Shown here: piece by piece, positions 1 through 5,558 of the stretch | How positions within the stretch are numbered: position 1 is the stretch's first letter | How the letters are laid out: each line of letters begins with the position of its first letter | Assembly (NCBI GenBank): GCA_900552465.1 | Contig: URZO01000159.1 | Location: forward strand, 1-5,580 | DNA: 5,580 bases | From: an uncultured Parabacteroides sp. | Lineage (GTDB): Bacteria > Bacteroidota > Bacteroidia > Bacteroidales > Tannerellaceae | Direction: 5' to 3' | The notes under the pieces: generated by a model | Told to the model about the DNA's origin: nothing | What the model saw: the letters and a program-made list of their open reading frames with translations, nothing else | The model's database searches: none | Program-made: the position numbers and the translations under genes

Positions 1-241
1 TCTTCTTGTGGAAGATCAGCACTTTATCACCTTTTACCAGCGGAGACAGTACTTCGCATACTACCTTTGCGCCTTCTACAGTAGGAACACCTACTTTAAC
101 TTCTCCATTGTTGTCAACCAACAACACTTTGTCAAATTCCACAACAGCACCGCTTTCTGCGTTCTGAATGTGATGAACGAACAACTTCTTGCCTTCTTCA
201 GCTTTGAACTGCTGTCCGTTGATTTCTACGATTACGTACAT
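1..241 (-). CDS. rplU: 50S ribosomal protein L21 (partial, C-terminus beyond window edge)
   Basis: L21 is a structural protein of the large ribosomal subunit that binds 23S rRNA. Reading the minus strand from the ATG at 241-239 gives 80 residues beginning MYVIVEINGQQFKAEEG and ending near VLIFHKK. This matches the usual L21 opening (a beta strand, then GGKQYKVxEG-like residues) and the later KVLLVDNNGEVKVGVPTVEGAKV segment. L21 proteins are normally about 100-105 residues, so roughly the last quarter lies outside the window. That part usually carries a Lys/Arg-rich stretch that contacts RNA. In most bacteria rpmA (L27) follows, but that cannot be seen here. The plus-strand open frame over this region is a shadow. 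The gene has its own strong promoter at 330-361 and a leader of about 80 nt. Confidence 0.96.
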   Translation of the reverse strand, partial: MYVIVEINGQQFKAEEGKKLFVHHIQNAESGAVVEFDKVLLVDNNGEVKVGVPTVEGAKVVCEVLSPLVKGDKVLIFHKK

Positions 242-325
242 CTGTCTTTTTTCTATTTAAACAGGTTATGTCCCGGGGGTGGATACACATCTAAGCATCA
301 CTTGTTTACCCTCTGCGGAATTCAG
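242..325 (-). promoter_or_regulatory. 5' leader of rplU
   Basis: This is the inferred untranslated leader between the predicted transcription start and the rplU ATG. A long-range 6-bp complement (plus 258-263 taaaca with 303-308 tgttta) could close a domain of about 50 nt just upstream of the start codon. A CCCGGG palindrome lies inside it. The bases just before the ATG are A-rich (AGAAAAAAGACAG) with no clear Shine-Dalgarno, which is normal for Bacteroidetes. L21 leaders are autoregulatory in some other bacteria, but I cannot match this one to a known family. Confidence 0.3.
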
Positions 326-329
326 TGTG

Positions 330-361
330 CAAAATTACTGTTTCTTAATTTATCATCCAAA
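330..361 (-). promoter_or_regulatory. Bacteroidetes-type promoter for rplU
   Basis: On the minus strand there is a TTTG box (plus 358-361, read CAAA) and, 20 bp downstream, a TAATTTTG box (plus 330-337, read CAAAATTA). Both agree with the Bacteroidetes housekeeping sigma consensus, TTTG and then TAnnTTTG about 19-21 bp later. The start of transcription would fall near 322-325, giving a leader of about 80 nt before the rplU ATG. The upstream box lies only 12 bp beyond the stop codon of the rhamnosidase gene, and I see no terminator in between. Confidence 0.75.
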
Positions 362-372
362 TCTTTTTGAAA

Positions 373-3108
373 CTATTTTCCAAAATGGTAGCTTCCGGAA
401 CCGATCTCTATTTCTGTATATCCTTCCGTTGCCGAAACCCGGCGCACACCCGGCAGATTACCAACCGTCACAACGTATTCTTTCGGTATGCGGACAATCG
501 CCGTCGTGTTGCCCGGCAGTGTGATATCCCAGCTAAAGTCGCCGTTTTTCTTTGTCCAAGCGCTCTTGATCTCGCCGTATACAGACTGATAGGAAGCGGA
601 GACTTCGTCCAGGCCGTCGGGGAAGACGGGTTCCATCACCAACTTCTTGAACCCGACGGCATCAGGAGCGCATTTGATACCGGCCAAGTCTTCGTAATAC
701 CAGATCAGCAGGTCGCCGAGCAGCATCACATGGTTAGCCGAGTTCATGGCCGGATCGGCCGTGTCGCCGTTCCAGAGTTCCCAGATCGTCGTTGCGCCAT
801 TCCTGATCATGTAGCCCCAACTCGGATATGTTTCGTTTGTCAGGATTTTATAAGCCATATCCACACGTCCGTATTCGGTCAGTCCGCGCATCAGATGCTG
901 GATTCCCAACACTCCGGTACTGACATGGCCGCCGAAGTCGCCTTCAGTCTTAGCTACTATGTTTTTGAACACTTTGCCTTCGTATCCTTCCGGCACGAGT
1001 CCAAGACGTAGGGACAGGATATTGGCTGTCACCGTGTTATTTCCATATTGCGCCGTTTCTTTATCAAAGAACTTAGCATTATAGGCTTCTTTCATCTTAG
1101 CGGCAAGCGACTCGAATCCGGGGATATCGGCTTCCTGTCCGCAGATACGGGCAAAACCGACCATCTTATTCAGCAAATCATAATAAACGGTCGTACTAAG
1201 AATCGCGCCGTCTGTCTTACGGGAAGGATCTTGCGAGTGAATCAGTTCCTGCGATTCGGGAGGCATACACCAGTCACCGTACTGGTCTTTCGTCATGATA
1301 TAATCCTGCATGGTCGTCGCTTCCATATGCGCCATCCAACGTTTCATGGCCGGATAATGCGTGCGGATCGCACTGTCGTCACCATATTGCCGATACAGCA
1401 TATCGGCGACATAAAAGAAGGCGGAAGGCCAGGTCACATCGTCTGCATAAATCGTCCAATAGTTCGGAGAGACATCCGAAATACTACCTTCCGGACTCAT
1501 AGAATCTTCGATATCCTGCAACCATTTATTATACAATCGGGAGTTGTCGAAGATAAAGGCTTCGCCGTATGCACCCGTCGCACGGTCGCCCAGCCAGCCG
1601 AGACGTTCGTCACGCTGAGGACAGTCGGTCGGCATGCCCCGGTAATTACTGCGGATTCCCCAATAAGAGTTCTGATGTATCTGGTTAACCAACGGATTGG
1701 AAGTCTCGAAGCGACCAGTCGTCGCCATCTTGTCATAAATCACATGACCGGTAAAAGCAGACAATTCCGGTTTATAGTCCAGTCCGGAAATCTCCACAAA
1801 GCGGAAACCATGATAGACAAAACGGGGTTGCCAACTGAAATCACCGTCTTTGGCTGGCGTATAAATATCTGTCACCAATGCTTTACGCAGGTTTGCCAAA
1901 TAGAGCGAACCGTCTTTCTGCAACAGTTCGGCAAACTTCATGGAGACAGGCTGGTCTTTTTTCCCCTTCAGGTTGACGGACAACCAGCCGACCATGTTCT
2001 GCCCCATATCCAGGATATATTTACCGTCGGGACGTTCAAAGATAGCGATTGGTTTTAAAGTTTCCTGCACCCGGATATTTGGATTCTGTTGCGCAGTCAG
2101 TTTTCCGGCCGGAGCGTCCATTACGTCAGGAGTCTTCCAGGCACTGTCGTCATAGCCATTCGTATTCCATCCTGCCATTTCCAGGCGGGCGTCATATTCT
2201 TCGCCGTCAAACTCGTTATTGGCAACGATCGGTCCTTTCGACGTGATCTTCCAGGAGGCATCGCTGACAACCGTTGCCTGCGATCCGTCAGCATATTCAA
2301 TCTGAAGCTGTGCCAGTAAACGGGGCAATCCGAACGTTTTCATGCCCGGGTTACGCATCGAAAAGAAACGGCCGTTACCCAATATCACGCCCAGCGTATT
2401 CTTGTCGGCGGCCAGTAAATCCGTCACATCATATACATTATAATATACACGCTTATAATATAAGGAAGGCATAGGGGCAAAAACATCTTCGCTCACCTTC
2501 TTCCCGTTCAGATAAGCCTCGTGCGAACCAAGACCGGAAATATACAGAACCGCCCGCTTCACAGCCTTGTCCGCCGTAAACTCTTTACGCAGGTAACGGG
2601 CGGCAAGGCGGGGCTTATTGTTTCCACCAGCCACTCCTATCTCTTCGCCCGGATTGGAAAGGGCATCCTCACCGATCCAGGTCGCTGTCCACTCCGAGTT
2701 ATCGAGCAGGGCCATCGACCAGCTTCCGACATCGCTCCAGGGGCTGTCGCCTTGATTGGTAGCCAACTTTACACGCCAGAAATAAGGCTTTCCCGATTCC
2801 AGCGCTTTTCCTGCATACGGAACCAGCACCGATTGGTCCGAACGGACCACGCCTGAATCCCACAAAAGATCTTCTCCTGATTTCAACTGTTCGGGAGAAG
2901 CAGCCACCTGTATCTGATAAGAAACTTGCAGCAAACTTGGCTTATCGGAAACAATCTGCCAGGAGAAACGAGGCTGTGTCACATTAATTCCTAATGGATT
3001 TTCTTTCATCTCCAACCGGAGACTCTCTACTTTCACTGTCGAGTCGGACGTACATCCCGCCCATCCGAAGATCAAAATGATCAAAAGTAATAGTGTTGTC
3101 TTTTTCAT
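373..3108 (-). CDS. GH78 family alpha-L-rhamnosidase, lipoprotein
   Basis: Predicted to release terminal alpha-L-rhamnose from plant glycosides or pectic oligosaccharides (RG-I/RG-II) by an inverting mechanism. The 911-residue product starts with a lipoprotein signal: MKK, a Leu/Ile core at residues 6-14, and WAGC with Cys19 as the lipidation site. Domain order fits GH78: a fibronectin-like N-terminal domain (about 25-145), the Bac_rhamnosid_N lectin-like domain (about 180-350), a concanavalin-like domain (about 355-455), the (alpha/alpha)6 catalytic barrel (about 460-810) and a C-terminal beta domain (about 812-890). The GH78 signature DCPQRDERLGWLGD is at 495-508; by comparison with Streptomyces avermitilis SaRha78A, Glu501 is the general acid. 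GATTIWELWNG at 771-781 supplies the likely base, Glu777. The reading frame is intact and of typical length. Only one acidic residue (Asp22) follows Cys19 closely, so the surface-export signal is weak and a periplasmic location is plausible. No SusC/SusD gene is in view, and the exact substrate cannot be read. Confidence 0.95.
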   Translation of the reverse strand: MKKTTLLLLIILIFGWAGCTSDSTVKVESLRLEMKENPLGINVTQPRFSWQIVSDKPSLLQVSYQIQVAASPEQLKSGEDLLWDSGVVRSDQSVLVPYAGKALESGKPYFWRVKLATNQGDSPWSDVGSWSMALLDNSEWTATWIGEDALSNPGEEIGVAGGNNKPRLAARYLRKEFTADKAVKRAVLYISGLGSHEAYLNGKKVSEDVFAPMPSLYYKRVYYNVYDVTDLLAADKNTLGVILGNGRFFSMRNPGMKTFGLPRLLAQLQIEYADGSQATVVSDASWKITSKGPIVANNEFDGEEYDARLEMAGWNTNGYDDSAWKTPDVMDAPAGKLTAQQNPNIRVQETLKPIAIFERPDGKYILDMGQNMVGWLSVNLKGKKDQPVSMKFAELLQKDGSLYLANLRKALVTDIYTPAKDGDFSWQPRFVYHGFRFVEISGLDYKPELSAFTGHVIYDKMATTGRFETSNPLVNQIHQNSYWGIRSNYRGMPTDCPQRDERLGWLGDRATGAYGEAFIFDNSRLYNKWLQDIEDSMSPEGSISDVSPNYWTIYADDVTWPSAFFYVADMLYRQYGDDSAIRTHYPAMKRWMAHMEATTMQDYIMTKDQYGDWCMPPESQELIHSQDPSRKTDGAILSTTVYYDLLNKMVGFARICGQEADIPGFESLAAKMKEAYNAKFFDKETAQYGNNTVTANILSLRLGLVPEGYEGKVFKNIVAKTEGDFGGHVSTGVLGIQHLMRGLTEYGRVDMAYKILTNETYPSWGYMIRNGATTIWELWNGDTADPAMNSANHVMLLGDLLIWYYEDLAGIKCAPDAVGFKKLVMEPVFPDGLDEVSASYQSVYGEIKSAWTKKNGDFSWDITLPGNTTAIVRIPKEYVVTVGNLPGVRRVSATEGYTEIEIGSGSYHFGK

Positions 3109-3267
3109 ATCGTTGCGACTTAATCTATTAATAGTATGACTTTTGCTGTCAAAGGAAGCAGTTTCACGTTGGAATTCATTCTTAAAAATGATTTAATATC
3201 TTATGTTTTTGATAAAACAGCAGGCAGGCACAAATTATTCCGCCGCGGCCTCCTGCCGGAGATCGTT

Positions 3268-3297
3268 TTTGCCAAAGTTTTTTTAGCCTTTGGCAAA
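3268..3297. repeat. Inverted repeat with 10-bp arms, adjoining the repeat array
   Basis: TTTGCCAAAG at 3268-3277 is a perfect reverse complement of CTTTGGCAAA at 3288-3297, with a 10-nt T-rich loop between them. The right arm overlaps the first repeat palindrome (3292-3305), so the two structures cannot form at once. It shares the GGCAAA/TTTGCC motif of the array and is probably part of the same element. It lacks a convincing T-tract after the stem, so I do not call it a terminator. Confidence 0.6.
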
Positions 3298-3390
3298 GCT
3301 TTGCCACTACGGAGGCAAGGCCGTGCCACTTAGAAGGCAAAGGTTTGCCATTAGGATGGCAAGCGCGTGCCATTCAGATGGCAAAAGTTC
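3292..3390. repeat. 22-bp tandem repeat array of GGCA-N6-TGCC palindromes (four units plus a half unit)
   Basis: Units begin at 3292, 3314, 3336 and 3358, and a fifth, degenerate one begins at 3380, so the period is exactly 22 bp. Each full unit is a 14-bp dyad followed by an 8-bp linker. The dyads are GGCAAAGCTTTGCC, GGCAAGGCCGTGCC, GGCAAAGGTTTGCC and GGCAAGCGCGTGCC. The linkers all start with A, are purine-rich at the end and vary in the middle (ACTACGGA, ACTTAGAA, ATTAGGAT, ATTCAGAT). Units 1 and 3 share one core type (AAAGnTTT); units 2 and 4 share another (AG-2-CG). The fifth unit keeps only the left GGCA half and overlaps the expected -33 position of the prmA promoter. Confidence 0.9.
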
Positions 3391-3411
3391 CAAATTGTTT
3401 TCCTATATTTG
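3380..3411 (+). promoter_or_regulatory. Probable prmA promoter (TATATTTG -7 box)
   Basis: TATATTTG at 3404-3411 is a perfect TAnnTTTG box placed 30 bp before the prmA ATG. Transcription would start near 3418, giving a leader of about 23 nt. The upstream element expected 20 bp earlier falls on GGCA at 3380-3383, the half-site of the last 22-bp repeat, rather than on TTTG. The promoter may therefore be weak alone or dependent on a protein bound to the repeats; that part is inference. Confidence 0.6.
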
Positions 3412-3441
3412 CCCAAAGCAAACAAATAAAAAAACAGGATT

Positions 3442-4293
3442 ATGAATTATTACGAACTGGCCTTCACTTACGCCTCCACAATCGAAACTTCCATCATTAA
3501 CGACGTACTGGCCGCCGAACTGGGAGAAATCGGTTTTGAGAGTTTTACCGAAAACGAAAACGGGCTGTCAGGATACATTTCCGACCAATTATATAATGTA
3601 AAGAGCTTGCAAGAGAAACTTGCCGCCTTCCCGCTGGAAAACGTCGAGATCCGTTATACCGAATCCTTAGTGGAAAGCAAGGACTGGAACGAAGAGTGGG
3701 AAAAGAATTACTTCAAACCGATCCGCATCGGCAAAGATTGCATTATCCGCGCCTCTTTTCACGAACATGAACCGGGTTACACCTATAATATTATCATCGA
3801 CCCGAAAATGGCCTTCGGAACCGGTAACCACGAAACGACTTACCTGATGATCAGCGAAATGCTCAAACTGGACCTGACCGGAAAAGAGCTGCTCGACATG
3901 GGATGCGGAACAGCCGTACTGGCCATCCTCGCCCGTATGAAAGGAGCCGGACGTGTTGTCGCCATCGACATTGACGAATGGGCCTATAACAACGCGCTCG
4001 AAAACATCCGCCTCAACAATACAGACGACATACAGGTAGCGCTCGGCGGTGCCGAACAGATCGCGACTGCCGGACAGTTCGACATCGTATTCGCCAACAT
4101 CAACCGGAATATCCTGCTGAATGACATCCGCCACTACAACGGCTGCATGAGACCGGGGGCGCTACTCTTCATGAGTGGTTTCTATACGCAGGACATTCCC
4201 ACCATCGAGGAAGAATGCAAGCGCAACGGACTCACATTGTTATCGTACACAGAGAAGAATAATTGGGTTGCGGTGAAAGTTCAAAAACCATAA
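3442..4293 (+). CDS. prmA: Ribosomal protein L11 methyltransferase
   Basis: PrmA is an S-adenosylmethionine-dependent enzyme that methylates amino groups of ribosomal protein L11 in the cytoplasm. The product is 283 residues, close to the family's usual 280-300. Residues 1-75 form the N-terminal substrate-recognition domain. The family hallmark, usually DPGxAFGTGxHxTT, appears as DPKMAFGTGNHETT at 120-133. The Rossmann-fold motif I is LLDMGCGT at 150-157, the acidic residue that binds the SAM ribose is in VAIDID (Asp176), and the later catalytic-side motif is FANINRN at 217-223 (families usually show NILA here). The ATG at 3442 fits the N-terminus and sits 30 bp after a TAnnTTTG box. L11 methylation is dispensable in Escherichia coli. 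The gene is divergent from the rhamnosidase and 90 bp ahead of the YtxH-like gene. Confidence 0.95.
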   Translation: MNYYELAFTYASTIETSIINDVLAAELGEIGFESFTENENGLSGYISDQLYNVKSLQEKLAAFPLENVEIRYTESLVESKDWNEEWEKNYFKPIRIGKDCIIRASFHEHEPGYTYNIIIDPKMAFGTGNHETTYLMISEMLKLDLTGKELLDMGCGTAVLAILARMKGAGRVVAIDIDEWAYNNALENIRLNNTDDIQVALGGAEQIATAGQFDIVFANINRNILLNDIRHYNGCMRPGALLFMSGFYTQDIPTIEEECKRNGLTLLSYTEKNNWVAVKVQKP

Positions 4294-4349
4294 CATTAAT
4301 TAACCCTAAAAGTTAAGACCAAAGTAAACTATCATTCAAGTATATTCGT

Positions 4350-4357
4350 TATCTTAG
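4350..4357 (+). promoter_or_regulatory. Possible promoter for the YtxH-holin operon
   Basis: TATCTTAG at 4350-4357 differs from TAnnTTTG at one base and lies 26 bp before the ATG at 4384, a usual spacing for Bacteroidetes. No clear TTTG box is visible about 20 bp upstream. A second one-mismatch match, TATATTCG, is at 4341-4348. The 90-bp gap after prmA has no convincing terminator, so read-through from prmA is also possible. Confidence 0.4.
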
Positions 4358-4383
4358 TAGCAACATTATAAAAAGAAAGAGTT

Positions 4384-4605
4384 ATGAAAAATGTAGATTC
4401 TAAATTATTACTGGGATTAGTAGTTGGTGCAGCCGTTGGCGCCGCAGTTGGTTATCTGGCAGCAACAGATAAAAGAGAACAACTATTAGAAGAATTGAAT
4501 GGTGTAGTTGGAAAAGTAAAAGAAGGCTTCAATTCTGCTCTTGCTAAATACAAAGAGGGTAAAGCCGAAGTTGCAAAAACTACAGAAGAAATCGTAGCAG
4601 AATAA
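4384..4605 (+). CDS. YtxH-like glycine-zipper membrane protein
   Basis: This is a small protein of 73 residues. Residues 8-27 form one hydrophobic segment with a clean glycine zipper, Gly11-x3-Gly15-x3-Gly19-x3-Gly23, which suggests tight helix packing in the inner membrane. Residues 29-73 form a charged, Lys/Glu-rich amphipathic helix. This is the plan of YtxH-domain proteins, and it resembles the ElaB/YqjD/DUF883 group with the order of domains reversed. YtxH proteins are often stress-linked in Firmicutes, but their molecular role is poorly known. It is the first gene of a three-gene cluster; the next start codon follows after 6 nt, so co-transcription is very likely. The upstream bases AAAAAGAAAGAGTT before the ATG are purine-rich. 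The family call is from pattern and context, and no function is proved. Confidence 0.8.
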   Translation: MKNVDSKLLLGLVVGAAVGAAVGYLAATDKREQLLEELNGVVGKVKEGFNSALAKYKEGKAEVAKTTEEIVAE

Positions 4606-4611
4606 GCTTGT

Positions 4612-5022
4612 ATGGAGAAAGACTCAGGAGAAATCTTCCGGGAGCTGAAAGATGATCTTTTGGCTTACGTGGAGTTGAAGCTCGAACTCCTAAAATTAAA
4701 CACATACGAGAGGACGGGGAAAGTAATCGCTGTCCTTTCGTATGGTGTTATTTTGCTGTTTCTGGCTTTCTTTGCAATTTTGTTTATCTTCCTGGCTTTG
4801 GGTTTCTTCCTCGGTGACCTGTTCGGATCGGTAGGTTCCGGGTTTGGCGTTGTCGCCGCCCTCTATCTGGTACTGATCTGGATTATTATAATGAACAAAG
4901 ACAGAATCAGCAACAAAGTATTGAACGTCGTGATCTCTGCATTGACGACAAATGACGATAAATCAAACGAGACAGACAATGAACAAGAAGCAACAGACAC
5001 CACTGGAGAAACTGATTTCTGA
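4612..5022 (+). CDS. Holin-X-like (phage holin superfamily 3_6) inner-membrane protein
   Basis: The product has 136 residues. Residues 1-35 are a charged amphipathic helix (IFRELKDDLLAYVELKLELLKL), typical of the N-terminus of the Phage_holin_3_6 / DUF1469 family. Two hydrophobic segments follow, about 38-68 and 74-94, with glycines in the short turn (DLFGSVGSGFG). The tail from about 112 is polar and acidic (Asp, Glu, Asn, Thr), ending ETDF. Despite the family name, chromosomal members such as Escherichia coli YqjE are not known to lyse cells, and no endolysin or phage gene is nearby. It lies 6 nt after the YtxH-like gene, and the last 44 nt are shared in another frame with the next gene. 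That points to a translationally coupled operon. The acidic tail could interact with the basic product of the third gene; that is inference. Confidence 0.82.
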   Translation: MEKDSGEIFRELKDDLLAYVELKLELLKLNTYERTGKVIAVLSYGVILLFLAFFAILFIFLALGFFLGDLFGSVGSGFGVVAALYLVLIWIIIMNKDRISNKVLNVVISALTTNDDKSNETDNEQEATDTTGETDF

Positions 5023-5359
5023 CCGTCGCCGCATTCAGAAGGCATGTGTGGTACAGGTACAAAAATTAAATACCAATTTCTCATACATACAAGAGAACGC
5101 CGGTAGTCTGCTACTCTCAGGTGTCTCCGCTCTTTTATTCCCAAGCACAAAAGCTAAATCCAAAGGAACAGAAAACAAACAATCTGTACAACCGGTTTCG
5201 GAAGCCCCCTCCCTATCGTTGGGATTTTCCGATTATCTTTCTGTTGCACAGGGTCTATTACCCGCCGCTTGGGATATAGCACGCCCATTGTTGACAGCAT
5301 GGGGCATACAAAAAGTCCAGAAGTGGGTAATAAAGAAACTTTTTAAGAAAAAGAAATAA
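4979..5359 (+). CDS. Small basic protein, third gene of the YtxH-holin operon (unknown function)
   Basis: I do not recognise a named family. From the ATG at 4979 the product has 126 residues. I prefer this start to the in-frame ATG at 4952 because it gives a natural MNKKQQTPLEKL opening and a shorter overlap (44 nt against 71 nt) with the holin-like gene. Residues 9-35 form a basic helix (DRRRIQKACVVQVQKL). Residues 41-54 are a short hydrophobic patch (AGSLLLSGVSALLF). Residues 55-80 are a polar, probably flexible linker. Residues 84-112 are a second, moderately hydrophobic helix (YLSVAQGLLPAAWDIARPLL), and the end is strongly basic (KWVIKKLFKKKK). The position after YtxH-like and holin-like genes parallels yqjK behind yqjD-yqjE in Escherichia coli. 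The resemblance is of layout and general plan only. Confidence 0.75.
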   Translation: MNKKQQTPLEKLISDRRRIQKACVVQVQKLNTNFSYIQENAGSLLLSGVSALLFPSTKAKSKGTENKQSVQPVSEAPSLSLGFSDYLSVAQGLLPAAWDIARPLLTAWGIQKVQKWVIKKLFKKKK

Positions 5360-5396
5360 GCCTCAACAATTAATTTATGTTAGATGGCATATTTTT
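5360..5396 (+). terminator. Possible rho-independent terminator of the three-gene operon
   Basis: Starting one base after the stop codon, GCC-TC-AACA (5360-5368) can pair with TGTT-GA-GGC (5378-5388), with single-base bulges at 5382 and 5385. The AT-rich loop is 9 nt. The stem is followed within a few bases by five T residues (5392-5396). The bulges make it imperfect, but it is the best stem-plus-T candidate between the operon and the next promoter. Confidence 0.35.
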
Positions 5397-5405
5397 CTCG
5401 CTCTA

Positions 5406-5438
5406 TTTCCCAAACAATAAAAAAAATGACTAAATTTG
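5406..5438 (+). promoter_or_regulatory. Promoter for the gap gene
   Basis: TAAATTTG at 5431-5438 is a perfect TAnnTTTG box, followed by CA as in many Bacteroidetes promoters. A three-of-four match to the TTTG box (TTTC, 5406-5409) lies 21 bp upstream. Transcription would begin near 5445, leaving a leader of about 114 nt before the ATG at 5559. Confidence 0.6.
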
Positions 5439-5444
5439 CAGTCG

Positions 5445-5558
5445 TTAAAAACAAGGAATAAGATACAACAAACTTTTCAAGCTCGTGTGCTACTCCTTGT
5501 GGATGCTAATTCGGATATAAATTATTATTTTTAATAAACCCATAAAAGTTTTATTACA
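5445..5558 (+). promoter_or_regulatory. 5' leader of the gap gene with a long-range stem
   Basis: The predicted leader is about 114 nt. ACAAGGA at 5451-5457 is a perfect complement of TCCTTGT at 5494-5500, and one mismatch further in, TA at 5459-5460 pairs with TA at 5491-5492. Together they enclose a 30-nt loop. Nearer the start codon, TTATTA (5522-5527) and TAATAA (5532-5537) make a weak AT hairpin. I do not recognise a known riboswitch. Confidence 0.35.

Larger units (their letters stand above)
3109..3441. other. Divergent intergenic region (rhamnosidase / prmA), no gene
   Basis: This 333-bp gap separates two divergently transcribed genes. The rhamnosidase-proximal part (3109-3235) is AT-rich and has a 10-bp palindrome, CTATTAATAG, at 3125-3134. 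I find no full TAnnTTTG box for the rhamnosidase there. The middle (3241-3265) is GC-rich with a GCCGCGGC palindrome. The prmA-proximal part holds a hairpin (3268-3297), the 22-bp repeat array (3292-3390) and a TAnnTTTG box (3404-3411). A 63-codon minus-strand frame crosses the repeats, but a 22-bp period is not a multiple of three, so the repetition is not coding. Confidence 0.85.

Noticed and set aside
8..370. A 120-codon plus-strand frame over the left edge
   Set aside because: The minus strand encodes L21 here with strong family agreement and a good promoter.
1048..2058. A 336-codon open frame on the plus strand opposite the rhamnosidase, and a 214-codon one at 367-1011
   Set aside because: Both lie wholly or almost wholly antisense to the rhamnosidase, whose full-length protein has intact GH78 motifs. 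Their products are rich in His, Arg, Phe and Ile in no recognisable domain pattern.
3125..3153. A TTGACA-like box (minus, plus 3147-3152) and TAATAG (plus 3125-3130) 16 bp apart, as a promoter for the rhamnosidase, overlapping the palindrome CTATTAATAG
   Set aside because: This is a proteobacterial-style pattern. Bacteroidetes use TAnnTTTG, which is not found here, and a 10-bp AT palindrome is easily met by chance in AT-rich DNA.
3182..3373. A 63-codon minus-strand frame across the intergenic repeats
   Set aside because: The 22-bp period is out of register with codons, there is no promoter-like box near its start, and the product is low in recognisable structure.
3292..3390. CRISPR array interpretation of the 22-bp repeats
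   Set aside because: The linkers are only 8 bp and related to each other, the units are shorter than CRISPR repeats, and there are no cas genes.
3667..4134. A 155-codon minus-strand frame opposite prmA
   Set aside because: It is the antisense shadow of a clearly recognisable methyltransferase gene.
5339..5353. CTTTTT-AAG-AAAAAG inverted repeat as a terminator
   Set aside because: It is inside the coding end of the third operon gene (Lys-rich tail) and consists only of A/T-type pairs apart from the ends, so the stem is weak and its composition follows from the codons.
4612..5359. A prophage lysis cassette, because of the holin-like protein
   Set aside because: No endolysin, spanin or structural phage gene is near, and chromosomal holin_3_6 proteins commonly occur beside YtxH/YqjD-like genes.
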